Below, in pieces: positions 43,435-52,331 of a stretch of 64,000 bases of DNA (the stretch's first letter is position 1; the number at the start of each line of letters is the position of its first letter). Under the pieces are notes generated by a model, which saw nothing but the letters and a program-made list of their open reading frames with translations, searched no databases and was not told where the DNA came from. The stretch is from Pseudomarimonas salicorniae (GTDB taxonomy: Bacteria > Pseudomonadota > Gammaproteobacteria > Xanthomonadales > Xanthomonadaceae). Both the position numbers and the translations under genes were made by a program. The DNA lies in assembly GCF_023156535.1 (NCBI RefSeq), contig NZ_JALNMH010000005.1, positions 32,175 to 96,174 of the forward strand. The letters run 5' to 3'.

Positions 43435-46400
43435 TCACTCGAAGCTGCTGTCGAAAATGACGTTGACCACCACCGGATTGCTGCGCAAGAACACATCGGC
43501 GGTGGTGCCGTTGCTGTCAGCCGAAGAAAGATTGGACGCCTGAGAGTCGAATACCACGAACGAGCCCGAGTAGCTCAGCGACGGCCTCGCACTGTCGCCG
43601 TTGGCGTCGATGCCATTGAGGTTCTTCGACAGGCGCCGCGCGACGTTCCCACGCAGATCACGCACCACCACGTTCTTCACCGCCGGCGCCGAGCCGTCAA
43701 GCTCCGCGCCGTAGCCGCGCCGGGCCCTTGAAGTGAAGGCAATGAGCTTGCCGTCTCCAGAGATCGTGGCTTCGCCGCTTTCGGCATCGACCTGCCCACC
43801 CAGACCGTCGACGCTGACCTGGACCAGCGAGTCACGCACCGGCTCGTACAAATAGACCTCGCGGCGCGGCGCCGCGCCGGGAGCGAGCGGCTGGGTACTC
43901 TCGAAGACCAGCCGCTGCCCGGAAAAATCAAGCCGGGGCTTGCTCGCGTTCCCACTCTGACACGCCGCACCGGGAGCCGGTCGATTCACCGCACGGGTGG
44001 TGCCGGTGATCATGTTGCGCATCATCACGGAGAGGTTTCCGCTGCCGTTGTTGCAGGAAGACGCTTGGTCGGGAGCATTCTTGGCGGTGGTCTCGTAGGC
44101 CACCCAAGTGCCGCCCGCAGACACCGTGGGATTCTGCGCAAAGCCGTCCAGCGCCTCGGTGTAGGCGGAGGGGTCTACCGAGGTCACGCCCTGGGGGCGC
44201 TTGCAGGACACGCACACCTCCTGGATAGCGGTTCCCGACACCCTTCCCAACAGCACCGCCGGCTTGCCATTGCGCAACCCGGTGTAGACCACCACATCCC
44301 CGCCCGGCGCCACCTGCGGCTTGCCACCGCTGTATGGCTGCCCGGTCGCGGGATCGTTGCCGGCGCCGTTGCTTGCCCCGACCCGCACGGTGGTGCCGGT
44401 AAGCATGTTGCGCATCAGCACGCTGACGCCGCCGGTCTTCTGTCGCGCCTCGCGCTGCTTTTTCCCTTCCCCGGCCAGCTTCCCGGTCGACGTGTCATCT
44501 GCGACGAAAGCCACTACCGAGCCATCGGCCGAGACGCTGGGCTTGCCCAGCAGGGGATCGCCAAGGCCCTTGTGGAGTGCGAGCATCGGGATCAGCTTCT
44601 GCTCGTTGTCCAGGCTGACCAGATCGACGCATCCCTGGGTGGTGTCCAGGCGGAAGACGTAGAGCAGCCCGGTCGCTGGACAGGCTCCACCACCGGCACC
44701 GCAGAGCAGCGGCGGATTCGCCACGCCGGGGCAGGGAGCGTGGAGCTTGGGGTCCAGCGACTCGAACACGACGAACCGCCCCTGCGCTGCGATCTCCGCC
44801 TGCAGGCTCGGCTCGGTGGTGGCTGGCGTCAGCGTATCCACATCGGAGGCCAACTCACCGCCGAACAGCGGGTTCTCGACCAGAAACAGGTCGCTGATAA
44901 TGCCATTGCCGTCGTTGGGAACGAGATTGGCCATGCTGGAACTGAACAGGAGCCAGCGGCCATCGGCGCCCAGGGCCGCGGGCGACCCCGAAACGATGGT
45001 CTGGCCGTTCGTGCCCGCGGTCAGGCGCACGGTGACCCCGGTTTCGAGGTCGCGCACGAAAAGCCCATTGAAGAGCCCCTCGTTCACGACGAAGTCTCTC
45101 ACCAGGGCACCGACCGCCACGAAGCGGCCATTGGCCGACATCCGCACCCCGGTGCTCCCCGCGCTGGTCGCGCCGCGTGCCACGGCACTGCCCAGGGCCC
45201 TGCCCTGGGTATCGACGTCCACACGTACCGTCTCGCCGGTGACGCGATCGAAACGGAAGCTGGCACCAAAGGTCGACCCACCCCCCAGAAGCTGCGCAGA
45301 GTAGGCGACGAACAGCACATGCCGCCCGTCCTGGGACAGGCCCACCGGGAGGGAGTTGAGCGACAGGTTGAGCCCGAGCGCCGGGCGCGTCACCCACACC
45401 AAACTGCCGGTCTGCAGGTCCTTCAGGTAGATGTCGCGCAGCCCGTTGCCGTCGGCGGCATCGAGGGCCGACGAGGTAGTGAAGGCGACATAGCGGCCAT
45501 CGCCGCTGAAGGCGTGCGGATTGCTGGAGGCCAGCGGCACGGGTTGGCCCTGCGCATTGCTGTTGGCGCGCACCACATTTCCCGTCACAAGGTCGCGGCG
45601 GAACAGGCCGAACCCGCCTCCGTCGACCACCAGTTCGGTGCTTGAGGACATCAGGACGAACCGTCCGTCGTCCGAAATCAGCGGGAACGACGCAGACTGC
45701 ACGGAGCCGGGCAACCCCGCCGAGCGGCTGACGAGGCTGATGTCGTTGTTTGATCGATCCACGCGATACACATGGGTGCCGCCATTGGCATCCCCGGTCA
45801 GCTGCGCGCAGCTTTCAAAGACCAGGAAGCGACCATCCGCGGACAGGTCCGAATGCGTGGTGGCGCAGGCGCCTCCGCTGCCGCCGTAGCGCCGGGTCTG
45901 GACGGCCGAGCGGTCCCTTACGAAGACATCGGCGCCCCGGAAGGTGTCATCTCCGGTGAGGTTGTTGGCCCAGGATTCGAAGCCGATCACGCTGCCGTCG
46001 GCGCTGAGCAGGCGTCGCGCCCAGAACCCGCTGTCGAAGGTGGAATTGTTGGCGGCCCGGGCGACGTTCGCCGCCAGACGGTTCGGTCGGGAGACCAGCA
46101 CGGCCTGGCCGCTAGCCACTGGAGAGCGCACGATCGCCTCGTTCAGGGCTTCTCCATCCACGGTGAACCGATGGCTGTCGCTGCCCACATGAGCAAGCAC
46201 GTGCAACCCGTCGGGGCTGATCGAGGTCCGGCCCCGGGGAAGGACAGGGGGGCCGGAGGAGGCCCGGAGCGCGCTTTCCAGCACGCCGTCGGCCATGCGC
46301 CGGACCGCTGCGCCCAGCAGACCCTGGCTGCCGTCGAACACCGTCGAGCCGAATTCAAGCAGGACCCGGGCGCCGTCCGACGACAGCGCCTGGGCCAGGC

Positions 46401-47490
46401 TGGTCGAAAACGATCGCGCGCCGTTGATGGCGACGGTGACCAGTTCCAGCCGTGCGGGCGTGCTCTGGTCGGCACGAGTGAACACAAAGCCGTCGACGAT
46501 CTGGTTCCCGGCGGGCAGGTCCGTTGTCGTCAGCGGGTCGGGGCTGGAGAACGCCACCTTTCGCCCGTCCCCCGACAGCCAGCGGAACCCGGCCCCACCG
46601 GTCATGAATGAGGTATTGAAGTCCGAACTCGACGGCGAGGCCTGTGTCCAGACCGAGCCTGGCGGGTTACTGCCATCGGCGGCCCGGGTGACCAGCTCCG
46701 TGGTGTCCTGCCCGATATCCCGCAAATAGATGTCCCGCGCTCCGTCGGTATCGCCCATCGAGGGCACATCGGCCTGGGTGGCGAAGGCGACCACGTTGCC
46801 GTCGTCGGATATCGCCATGGACTGGAAGTTGCCGACGACTCCAAACGGGGAGCTGAAGGCAATTGGATTGCCCGAGCTATCCAGGGACACCCGGACAGTC
46901 TGCTGCGCCTGCAGGTCGCGTCGATAGAGATAGCCATCGGCGCGGTCCCAGAGCAGAACGAACTGCCCGTTCCGGGACAGCACGCCGCCCCCGACCGACA
47001 TCGGCTGGCCGTCAGGGCGCACATCCACGCGGCGGGTGGTACCGGCCTGGCGGTCGCGCAGGAACATGCCCACAGAGCCGGGCAGGGTCAGATCGAGGTT
47101 GGTTGAGAAGGAAAAGAACAGCACCCAACGTCCATCGGCCGAGATAGACGGCGAGTAGGAGCAGCTGCTTCCGCCCACACCCTGATCATTCACGGAGACA
47201 TGCTCCAGGGTGTCGGCGCTGCTTTGAGCGTCGAAGAGGAAGATGTCGGCGCAGGTGCCGTTGTTGTCGGTCGGCACGAGATTGCTGGAGAAGTTTGCGA
47301 AGACCACAAACCGGCCGTCCGAGGATGCGTCGGGGAACCCGGACCCGGACGAGTTGGGCTGAAGGACCGCAGGCACCGCGGCCTCGGTGATCAACTCGTA
47401 GCTGGCCCCGGTCGCGTGTGGAGATCGGCCAAGCAGGCCAACCAGCGCGACAATACACAAGAAGCTCCGAACCCCATCGAACGTCGTCAT
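43435..47490 (-). CDS. Secreted multi-propeller protein (TolB/PD40-like repeats)
   Basis: 1351 residues with a signal peptide (residues 1-33, MTTFDGVRSFLCIVALVGLL). Many repeats of the pattern SADGRxVxFxS...L, then xxDxFLRDxxTGxxxxVS, match TolB-type (PD40) beta-propeller blades; roughly 15 or more are visible, enough for two or more propellers. The C-terminus is VNVIFDSSFE, a short aromatic/acidic ending shared with another secreted protein here. No catalytic domain was recognised. ATG 47490 follows AAGAGG. It lies 97 bp downstream of another secreted-protein gene, with a hairpin in between. A degenerate palindromic repeat lies inside it at 46609. Confidence 0.8.
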   Translation of the reverse strand: MTTFDGVRSFLCIVALVGLLGRSPHATGASYELITEAAVPAVLQPNSSGSGFPDASSDGRFVVFANFSSNLVPTDNNGTCADIFLFDAQSSADTLEHVSVNDQGVGGSSCSYSPSISADGRWVLFFSFSTNLDLTLPGSVGMFLRDRQAGTTRRVDVRPDGQPMSVGGGVLSRNGQFVLLWDRADGYLYRRDLQAQQTVRVSLDSSGNPIAFSSPFGVVGNFQSMAISDDGNVVAFATQADVPSMGDTDGARDIYLRDIGQDTTELVTRAADGSNPPGSVWTQASPSSSDFNTSFMTGGAGFRWLSGDGRKVAFSSPDPLTTTDLPAGNQIVDGFVFTRADQSTPARLELVTVAINGARSFSTSLAQALSSDGARVLLEFGSTVFDGSQGLLGAAVRRMADGVLESALRASSGPPVLPRGRTSISPDGLHVLAHVGSDSHRFTVDGEALNEAIVRSPVASGQAVLVSRPNRLAANVARAANNSTFDSGFWARRLLSADGSVIGFESWANNLTGDDTFRGADVFVRDRSAVQTRRYGGSGGACATTHSDLSADGRFLVFESCAQLTGDANGGTHVYRVDRSNNDISLVSRSAGLPGSVQSASFPLISDDGRFVLMSSSTELVVDGGGFGLFRRDLVTGNVVRANSNAQGQPVPLASSNPHAFSGDGRYVAFTTSSALDAADGNGLRDIYLKDLQTGSLVWVTRPALGLNLSLNSLPVGLSQDGRHVLFVAYSAQLLGGGSTFGASFRFDRVTGETVRVDVDTQGRALGSAVARGATSAGSTGVRMSANGRFVAVGALVRDFVVNEGLFNGLFVRDLETGVTVRLTAGTNGQTIVSGSPAALGADGRWLLFSSSMANLVPNDGNGIISDLFLVENPLFGGELASDVDTLTPATTEPSLQAEIAAQGRFVVFESLDPKLHAPCPGVANPPLLCGAGGGACPATGLLYVFRLDTTQGCVDLVSLDNEQKLIPMLALHKGLGDPLLGKPSVSADGSVVAFVADDTSTGKLAGEGKKQREARQKTGGVSVLMRNMLTGTTVRVGASNGAGNDPATGQPYSGGKPQVAPGGDVVVYTGLRNGKPAVLLGRVSGTAIQEVCVSCKRPQGVTSVDPSAYTEALDGFAQNPTVSAGGTWVAYETTAKNAPDQASSCNNGSGNLSVMMRNMITGTTRAVNRPAPGAACQSGNASKPRLDFSGQRLVFESTQPLAPGAAPRREVYLYEPVRDSLVQVSVDGLGGQVDAESGEATISGDGKLIAFTSRARRGYGAELDGSAPAVKNVVVRDLRGNVARRLSKNLNGIDANGDSARPSLSYSGSFVVFDSQASNLSSADSNGTTADVFLRSNPVVVNVIFDSSFE
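46609..46630. repeat. Degenerate palindrome copy inside a coding sequence
   Basis: TGAGGTATTGAAGTCCGAAC matches one side of the 51875-51906 palindrome at 19 of 20 positions. It encodes part of SSDFNTSFM in the propeller protein, so the repeat appears to have been accommodated in frame. The second arm is largely eroded. Confidence 0.5.
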
Positions 47491-47545
47491 CGCGAACCTC
47501 TTCTTGTCCGGCATCGAGCCGGGCACTCATGGGATGTGCCAACCG

Positions 47546-47575
47546 GGCCGCCAGCACCGAATCACGCTGGCGGCC
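47546..47575 (-). terminator. Intergenic hairpin between two secreted-protein genes
   Basis: GGCCGCCAGC pairs with GCTGGCGGCC around a 10-base loop, 12 bp after the stop of the upstream gene and 55 bp before the propeller gene start. There is no T tract; partial termination or mRNA processing is possible. Confidence 0.45.
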
Positions 47576-47587
47576 TCTCGGCGGGTG

Positions 47588-49570
47588 CTAGCGGGCGGCG
47601 GCGTTATGCGTCGCAGGCACGAAGCCGGTCGCACCCAATGGATCGTCGATGTCGGCCTGCTCGCCCTTGGGGATCGGCGCATCGTTGGCCTGCCGGCGAT
47701 ACAGGATCGTCCGGTAGAAGCGGAAGGTTTCGGCGCTTGACGCCGGATCCACCCCGCTCCAGTCCCGGTTGTCCTCGATCACCCATAGCCATCGGCCCAC
47801 ACCGTCAGGGTCGGCCTGGCTGTTGAGCAGGGTCCATTCGCGGCGACGGTAGAACTGGGTGCACTCGCCGATGACCGGCTCACGATCGGTGACTACCTTT
47901 TCCACCATCGCGTTCGACGCGTCCGGCCCTCGGCAGCGCCGCAGGACCACGGAAGTCGAGCCGTCACGCGTCCAGTGCAGACGGAAAACAAAGGCATCGG
48001 CACCCGCGACCCGGCTGAAGGCCGGTGCGGAGCGGTCGGCAGAAAGTCGCCAGAAGAAGCTATCGCCCAACACCCTGCCGGCATTCTGCAGATAAGTCGC
48101 CGGGACATTGGCCTCCATCTCCCAGTCGTTCGTCTGCTCGACCCTCACCGCGAATTCGGAGGAGGCCGCCCGCCTGCCGTCCGCAAAATCGACCAGGGTC
48201 ATGACCCGGGTGGCGCCGGGCACCGAGCGCAGGGGAATCACCCGCGCTATACGCGTCGCCGAGCTGATGACCAGCTCCCCGCGCGGTGTCACTTCCCAGC
48301 TCATCGATGCGCCGGTGTCCACTTGCGTGGCGGTATTGCCCGTCACCTCGAAACGCAGGCGTTCGACCCCGAGCTGGGAGGCGGGCGTAGTCTCCTGACG
48401 GCTCGGCAAGACCCATTCGGTGCCACGCAAGAGCTGCTCGCTGAACGGCGCGGCGGTTGGTTGGCGGATCAGGGATAGCGTCTCATCCTCCACGTTCTGT
48501 TCGTTGGGCAGATTCTCGAAGGGAAAGCTGCCCTCGATCTGGCTGCTGCGCAGCACCCGCACTTCGTCGAAAGATGCATCGATCCGGATGACCCTGATCT
48601 GCCGCGTGCGGAACTCTTGCTGGACCTGCCGCGCGCCCGAAGGAAATTGCCTGACCGGATAGCTCACCGAAATCCGCTCGCCCTCCAGCTGGGCGATCAG
48701 CTGGTCGTCGCGACACTCATAGGTGAATCGGTCCCTGCCGAAGGTGTTGACGTGCTCGCCATTCACCGGGTCGCTGATTCGAAAAACTTCGCCCGTAAAA
48801 ATGTTGTACTGGCGATCGGCATCGGCCGAAATGAAAACCGCCTCGGGCTGGAAGTAGGCGCAGAAGTCTTCTCCCAGAAGACTGGCGGTTGCCGCCAGCT
48901 GCCCCGGACGCGCTTGCTCGATGGCGTTGACCTGTTCGCTCAGCAGCGTGGGAGACAACAGCACGTCAAGCGTGGAGGCTGATCCCTTGGACGACTGCCC
49001 GCTTGAGGCGTAGACGCCTCCGTTCTCGATCAACAGCTTGATGACGGCCGCGCGACGCAAGAGCTCCTCTTGGTCGAGCGCGGCGCCTTCAGCCTCAAGT
49101 TGGCATTCGGTTGCCGGAAGCGGCACTTCGCTATTCAGCATCGAAAAACGGGCCGTCGACTTGGGCGATACGGCGAGCGCCGGCACCGCTCCGGCGGAAA
49201 CCGTTCCGTCGGCCTCCGCGCTTTCGGCCAGAAACCGGCGCGGCCCGAGCACCGAGGCCAACTCGATGAACTCCTGACCGTTCTCGACCAGCCCGCGCAG
49301 GCGCAACTCGATGACAGCCTCGGCGGCGCCGGCTGGCAATTGCAGCGTAAACGCCCCCTGATTGGCGGTGGCTTGATTGAGAACGGCGGCGCCCTGGCGC
49401 ACCTCGACCCTGGCCTGCTGCAGCCCGGCCACGTAGCCTCTGAGGGTCAACGCCCCCTGGACTTCGAAGCCCGTGGAGTACACCCGGTCGATGCTGCAGG
49501 CCGAGTGACCGATCGCAGGGAAACAGGACAACAACGCGCCGAACGACGCGACGACGAGCGTGCGCAACAT
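47588..49570 (-). CDS. Secreted protein of unknown function
   Basis: 660 residues with a signal peptide ending near HSA (residue 23). The mature N-terminus reads CSIDRVYSTGFEVQG, containing the F/Y-x-S/T-G-F-E motif seen elsewhere in the window at C-termini. A carboxypeptidase-regulatory-like beta domain probably spans about residues 35-90. The rest (~570 residues) is unrecognised, with four or more cysteines (ATECQLE, EDFCAYF, YECRDD, VIGECTQF). ATG 49570 follows GGAG at good spacing. A possible promoter (AGTCAA/AATTAA on the plus strand at 49836-49864) lies 266 bp upstream. Probably transcribed with the propeller gene. Confidence 0.75.
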   Translation of the reverse strand: MLRTLVVASFGALLSCFPAIGHSACSIDRVYSTGFEVQGALTLRGYVAGLQQARVEVRQGAAVLNQATANQGAFTLQLPAGAAEAVIELRLRGLVENGQEFIELASVLGPRRFLAESAEADGTVSAGAVPALAVSPKSTARFSMLNSEVPLPATECQLEAEGAALDQEELLRRAAVIKLLIENGGVYASSGQSSKGSASTLDVLLSPTLLSEQVNAIEQARPGQLAATASLLGEDFCAYFQPEAVFISADADRQYNIFTGEVFRISDPVNGEHVNTFGRDRFTYECRDDQLIAQLEGERISVSYPVRQFPSGARQVQQEFRTRQIRVIRIDASFDEVRVLRSSQIEGSFPFENLPNEQNVEDETLSLIRQPTAAPFSEQLLRGTEWVLPSRQETTPASQLGVERLRFEVTGNTATQVDTGASMSWEVTPRGELVISSATRIARVIPLRSVPGATRVMTLVDFADGRRAASSEFAVRVEQTNDWEMEANVPATYLQNAGRVLGDSFFWRLSADRSAPAFSRVAGADAFVFRLHWTRDGSTSVVLRRCRGPDASNAMVEKVVTDREPVIGECTQFYRRREWTLLNSQADPDGVGRWLWVIEDNRDWSGVDPASSAETFRFYRTILYRRQANDAPIPKGEQADIDDPLGATGFVPATHNAAAR

Positions 49571-50105
49571 GCAGGATCTCCGAGTATGGAAGCGACAACT
49601 GGCGCGTCCTGCTTCTTCGAGTCCGAGGGCCAGCCCCTTTCCCCGGAACCGTTGCGCAACCCGCGCCCCCTCGCCAGGACGCTGCGCTGCCCGCCTTCCA
49701 AGCGAGCCTGCTCTCCGCACCGCCCCCTCTGTCAGGCTCGCCGCGCTTCAGGCCCGATCACCACCGACGGCATGACGGACGTTCCTGCGAGGGCGAGCCG
49801 AGGTTGGTCTTCGCTTGCGTGAACTGTGTCGCAGAAATTAAGGAATCTCCTGATTGACAGTCAAGATGCCACGAAAGGGCCTTCCTGGACGATTTGCGTC
49901 AGGATTGGACGCGCGCAGCCGTTCTTGCACCAAGGTCAACTGGGCGCGCTTGAATCAAGCCGGCAATGAGGCCGGGGAAGCTGCAGCCGGGGAGCCAAGG
50001 GAACGAGCCGCCTGCGCCCGCGCATCTGCGTCGACATACGTTCCAGGCCTCGCGGCAGGTCCGTTGCTTTTGGCCACCGCACGCCCCGCAATTGCAACTA
50101 CATAG
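49571..50105. other. Non-coding stretch upstream of the secreted-protein pair
   Basis: No convincing gene on either strand. The one point of note is a TTGACT hexamer on the minus strand (49859-49864) with AATTAA 17 bp downstream, a candidate promoter for the 49570 gene. The next 275 bp (50151-50427) also show nothing recognisable. Confidence 0.4.
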
Positions 50106-50150
50106 ACGCCGTCCGACTACCGCGAGCGGTTTCGGCTGCGGGGGCGTTGA
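50106..50150 (+). pseudogene. 3' fragment of a GlxA/AraC-type regulator gene
   Basis: The 45 bp encode TPSDYRERFRLRGR plus a stop. This matches the last codons of the GlxA-type regulator at 43337-43381 with only a few base changes, including the stop and following GCGG. Nothing upstream continues the gene. It is a relic of a duplicated or rearranged regulator. Confidence 0.65.
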
Positions 50151-50408
50151 GCGGCAACTGCGCTGCGCACGCGGCCCAACAGCCCGCCTGGGCAACCCGC
50201 CCGCGAGAGTTTCTGAACGTGCCGCTTAGTCGACATCCAGTGGAGCCACTCCGGCGCCCCACTGCATGCTCCGGTTGAGCGTCTGGACTCGGCGAACTTG
50301 CATCGATAGGCGTCCGCCGCGCGGAATCCGCCAGCGACTCAATGCTTCTCCGGACATCCACCGAACTGCCGTGCATTCTGTGGAGTGCCCTCGGATGCGG
50401 GCGCGGTT

Positions 50409-50913
50409 CGGGCGCAAGGGAAACATCCATAGGGTGCAGCTGACCGCACCGGGCGTACCGTCTAAAGCCTGTGCCCGCGCGCCAAGTCAAACCCTATAGG
50501 ATCTCGCTGACGCCCAACGAAACCCGACTGTAGGAGCGTCCTTGGGCGCGACCGCGAGTTCCGATCTGGCCGCGCTCTGAGGTGAATCCGTAGCGCCGCG
50601 GTCGCGCCCAAGGGCGCCCCCCACAATCCGACTGCGGCGAGTTCTGCTTGGCGGCGCAAAGCAGACATCCATAGGGTGCAGCTGGCCTCACCGGGCACAC
50701 CGTCCGAACGCCCGAATCGGTGCGTCCAAGACTCACCCTATGGGGTTTCGTCGACGCCCGACGAAGCCCGACTGTAGGAGCGCACATGGGCGCGACCGCG
50801 GCGCGGCGTATTCACCACAGACCGCGGCCAGAGCGAATCTCCGCGGTCGCGGCCATGTCCGCTCCTATGAGGAGCCCGCCCGATCGGGGTCGGTGGCGAA
50901 CTTCCGATTTGCG
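50409..50913 (-). repeat. Inverted, tandemly repeated composite-element derivative (C-B-C-B)
   Basis: On the plus strand the order is C (50428-50498), B (50530-50624), C (50670-50742), B (50774-50868), i.e. two B-C units in reverse orientation. The two units are offset by about 243 bp, and the edges carry eroded GGCGCAAAGCAGACAT-type ends. Palindrome A is absent. A local duplication is implied. Confidence 0.65.
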
Positions 50914-51045
50914 CCCGCAACAGACATCCCTTCGCCCTATCCGTTTGAGGCGCAACTGAAGGGCAAGGCCAACTCCTCCCGCCCAGCACATGCTGCTACC
51001 GTGACCAAACGTCGTCGAAAGGGCGCCCCCCCCGGAGGTATCGCC

Positions 51046-51465
51046 ATGGCCGAGAACAAGACCCGGCCCACCACGGCCTCGGTGGCGGAGTTCATCGACT
51101 CGATCGAGGTGGCGCGGCGGCGCGAGGATGCGGTCACCGCGCTGGCGCTGTACCAGGACGTGACCGGGCTGCCGCCGGTGATGTGGGGGCCGTCGATCAT
51201 CGGCTTCGGCTCGATGCACTACGTCTACGACAGCGGGCGCGAGGGCGACATGCCGCAGGCGGCCTTCTCGCCGCGCAAGGCCAACATGAGCTTCTACGTC
51301 GGCGACAGCTTTCCCGGTGCGGCCGGGCTTTACGCGCGGCTTGGCAAGCATCGCAAGTCGGTGGCCTGCCTCTACGTCAACAAGCTGGCCGATATCGACC
51401 TCGCCGTGCTGCGCGAGATCGTCGCCCGCGACTTCGCCCACGCCGTCGCCAGCTGCCGCGGTTAG
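51046..51465 (+). CDS. DUF1801-domain protein
   Basis: 139 residues of the YdhG/DUF1801 fold. The visible signature is VMWGPSIIGFGSMHYVY, followed by FSPRKANMSFYV and LGKHRKSVACLYVNKLADID. Small soluble proteins of this family are widespread, but their function is not established. CGGAGG precedes ATG 51046; the frame stays open upstream through repeat DNA, and that extension is not believed. It is surrounded by repeats and gene remnants. Confidence 0.88.
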   Translation: MAENKTRPTTASVAEFIDSIEVARRREDAVTALALYQDVTGLPPVMWGPSIIGFGSMHYVYDSGREGDMPQAAFSPRKANMSFYVGDSFPGAAGLYARLGKHRKSVACLYVNKLADIDLAVLREIVARDFAHAVASCRG

Positions 51466-51467
51466 CG

Positions 51468-51847
51468 CATTCCGCCAACTCGTGGATCCGCGCGCGGCGC
51501 GACCGAGTGGGCCTGCCGGCCTCATGGCCAGGATACGCGGTGACCGCACGGCCCAGCGCAGCGCGGGCCCGGGCATCGACGAGGACACTTCGATGCTCAT
51601 CGACCGCAAGGGCCCCGGCACGGTTGACGGCGACTTCGCCAACTATGTCATCGAGGAGACCGCCAGCACCGCACGGGTCCAGGTCGACCCGAACCGGCCG
51701 CTGATCCACCGCACCCTCCGGCCTATCCGCCTGCAGGCCGGGCAGAGCTACCACTTGGGCAATGGCGGCCAGAGCGGCAGCGTCATCACGCTCAGCGTCG
51801 ACGGCAGTGCAAGTCCGGCGCTGACGCCCGCGGACCCCTATCGATAG
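51468..51847 (+). pseudogene. C-terminal remnant of a cyanophycinase-like (peptidase S51) gene
   Basis: The frame reads FRQLVD, then a scrambled stretch, then LMARIRGDRTAQRSAGPGID and EDTSMLIDRKGPG, YVIEETAS and QAGQSYHLGNGG. This resembles the C-terminal third of cyanophycinases (QLVDxHFxxRxRxGRLM...GxGIDEDTA). In the scrambled part the neighbouring frame reads RARRDRVGLPA, which fits better, so a frameshift is likely. The Ser-His catalytic part is absent; the frame runs directly out of the DUF1801 gene. A decayed gene. Confidence 0.6.
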
Positions 51848-52331
51848 CGGCGCCGCAGACGCGGCGAATGGGGGCCGTTCGGACTTCGATACCTCAGTCC
51901 GAACGGGTTCGGTTCCCTCATGCGCTTCAGCGGGGAAGCACCTGTTCGCGGGCGCCACAACTGCGCTTACCGCCCTACCCCTCCGAGCCTCCCCCTCCGC
52001 AGTCTGCGGCAGCGCAAGGGGAGGAGCCCAAGCGGCGCGGCGAAGCCCGCTCATAGGGTGCGCCTCGGCGCACCGAATATTCCGTCGGCGCTGGCCGCCG
52101 TCCGAGATGCCGAGCCGCGGGACGGAAATCAGCTCTTACCGTGTGAGCAACCGGCGAGAATGCATCATCGATGGTTGGTTCTCGTTGAACCGCAATGGAC
52201 GACATTTACTGGGGCGATCAACAAACCGCATGCGTCTCCGCCCATCAAGCGTTGGTACGCTCGACCACGCCGCACGACCGGAGCCGCGAATCGAGCTGAC
52301 CCCGCCACTTCTGCCCCCGCCACGTGGCGGT
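51848..52331. other. Intergenic region with repeat remnants
   Basis: It contains the 51875-51906 palindrome and, at 52052-52100, half of a C palindrome (CATAGGGTGCGCC...GGCGCACC). No gene is supported on either strand. Confidence 0.45.
51875..51906. repeat. TTCGATACCTC-loop palindrome
   Basis: A perfect 11-bp stem, CCGTTCGGACT / AGTCCGAACGG, around TCGATACCTC. Same family as the copies at 29812-29925 and 39445-39692. This copy best matches the degenerate copy inside the propeller gene. Confidence 0.8.

Noticed and set aside
49854..50105. Small open frame with a methionine start
   Set aside because: No ribosome site and no recognisable sequence; composition is like the surrounding non-coding DNA.
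50428..50868. Regular spaced repeats suggestive of a CRISPR array
   Set aside because: Units are long imperfect palindromes of two kinds with no constant short repeat and variable spacers, and there are no cas genes.
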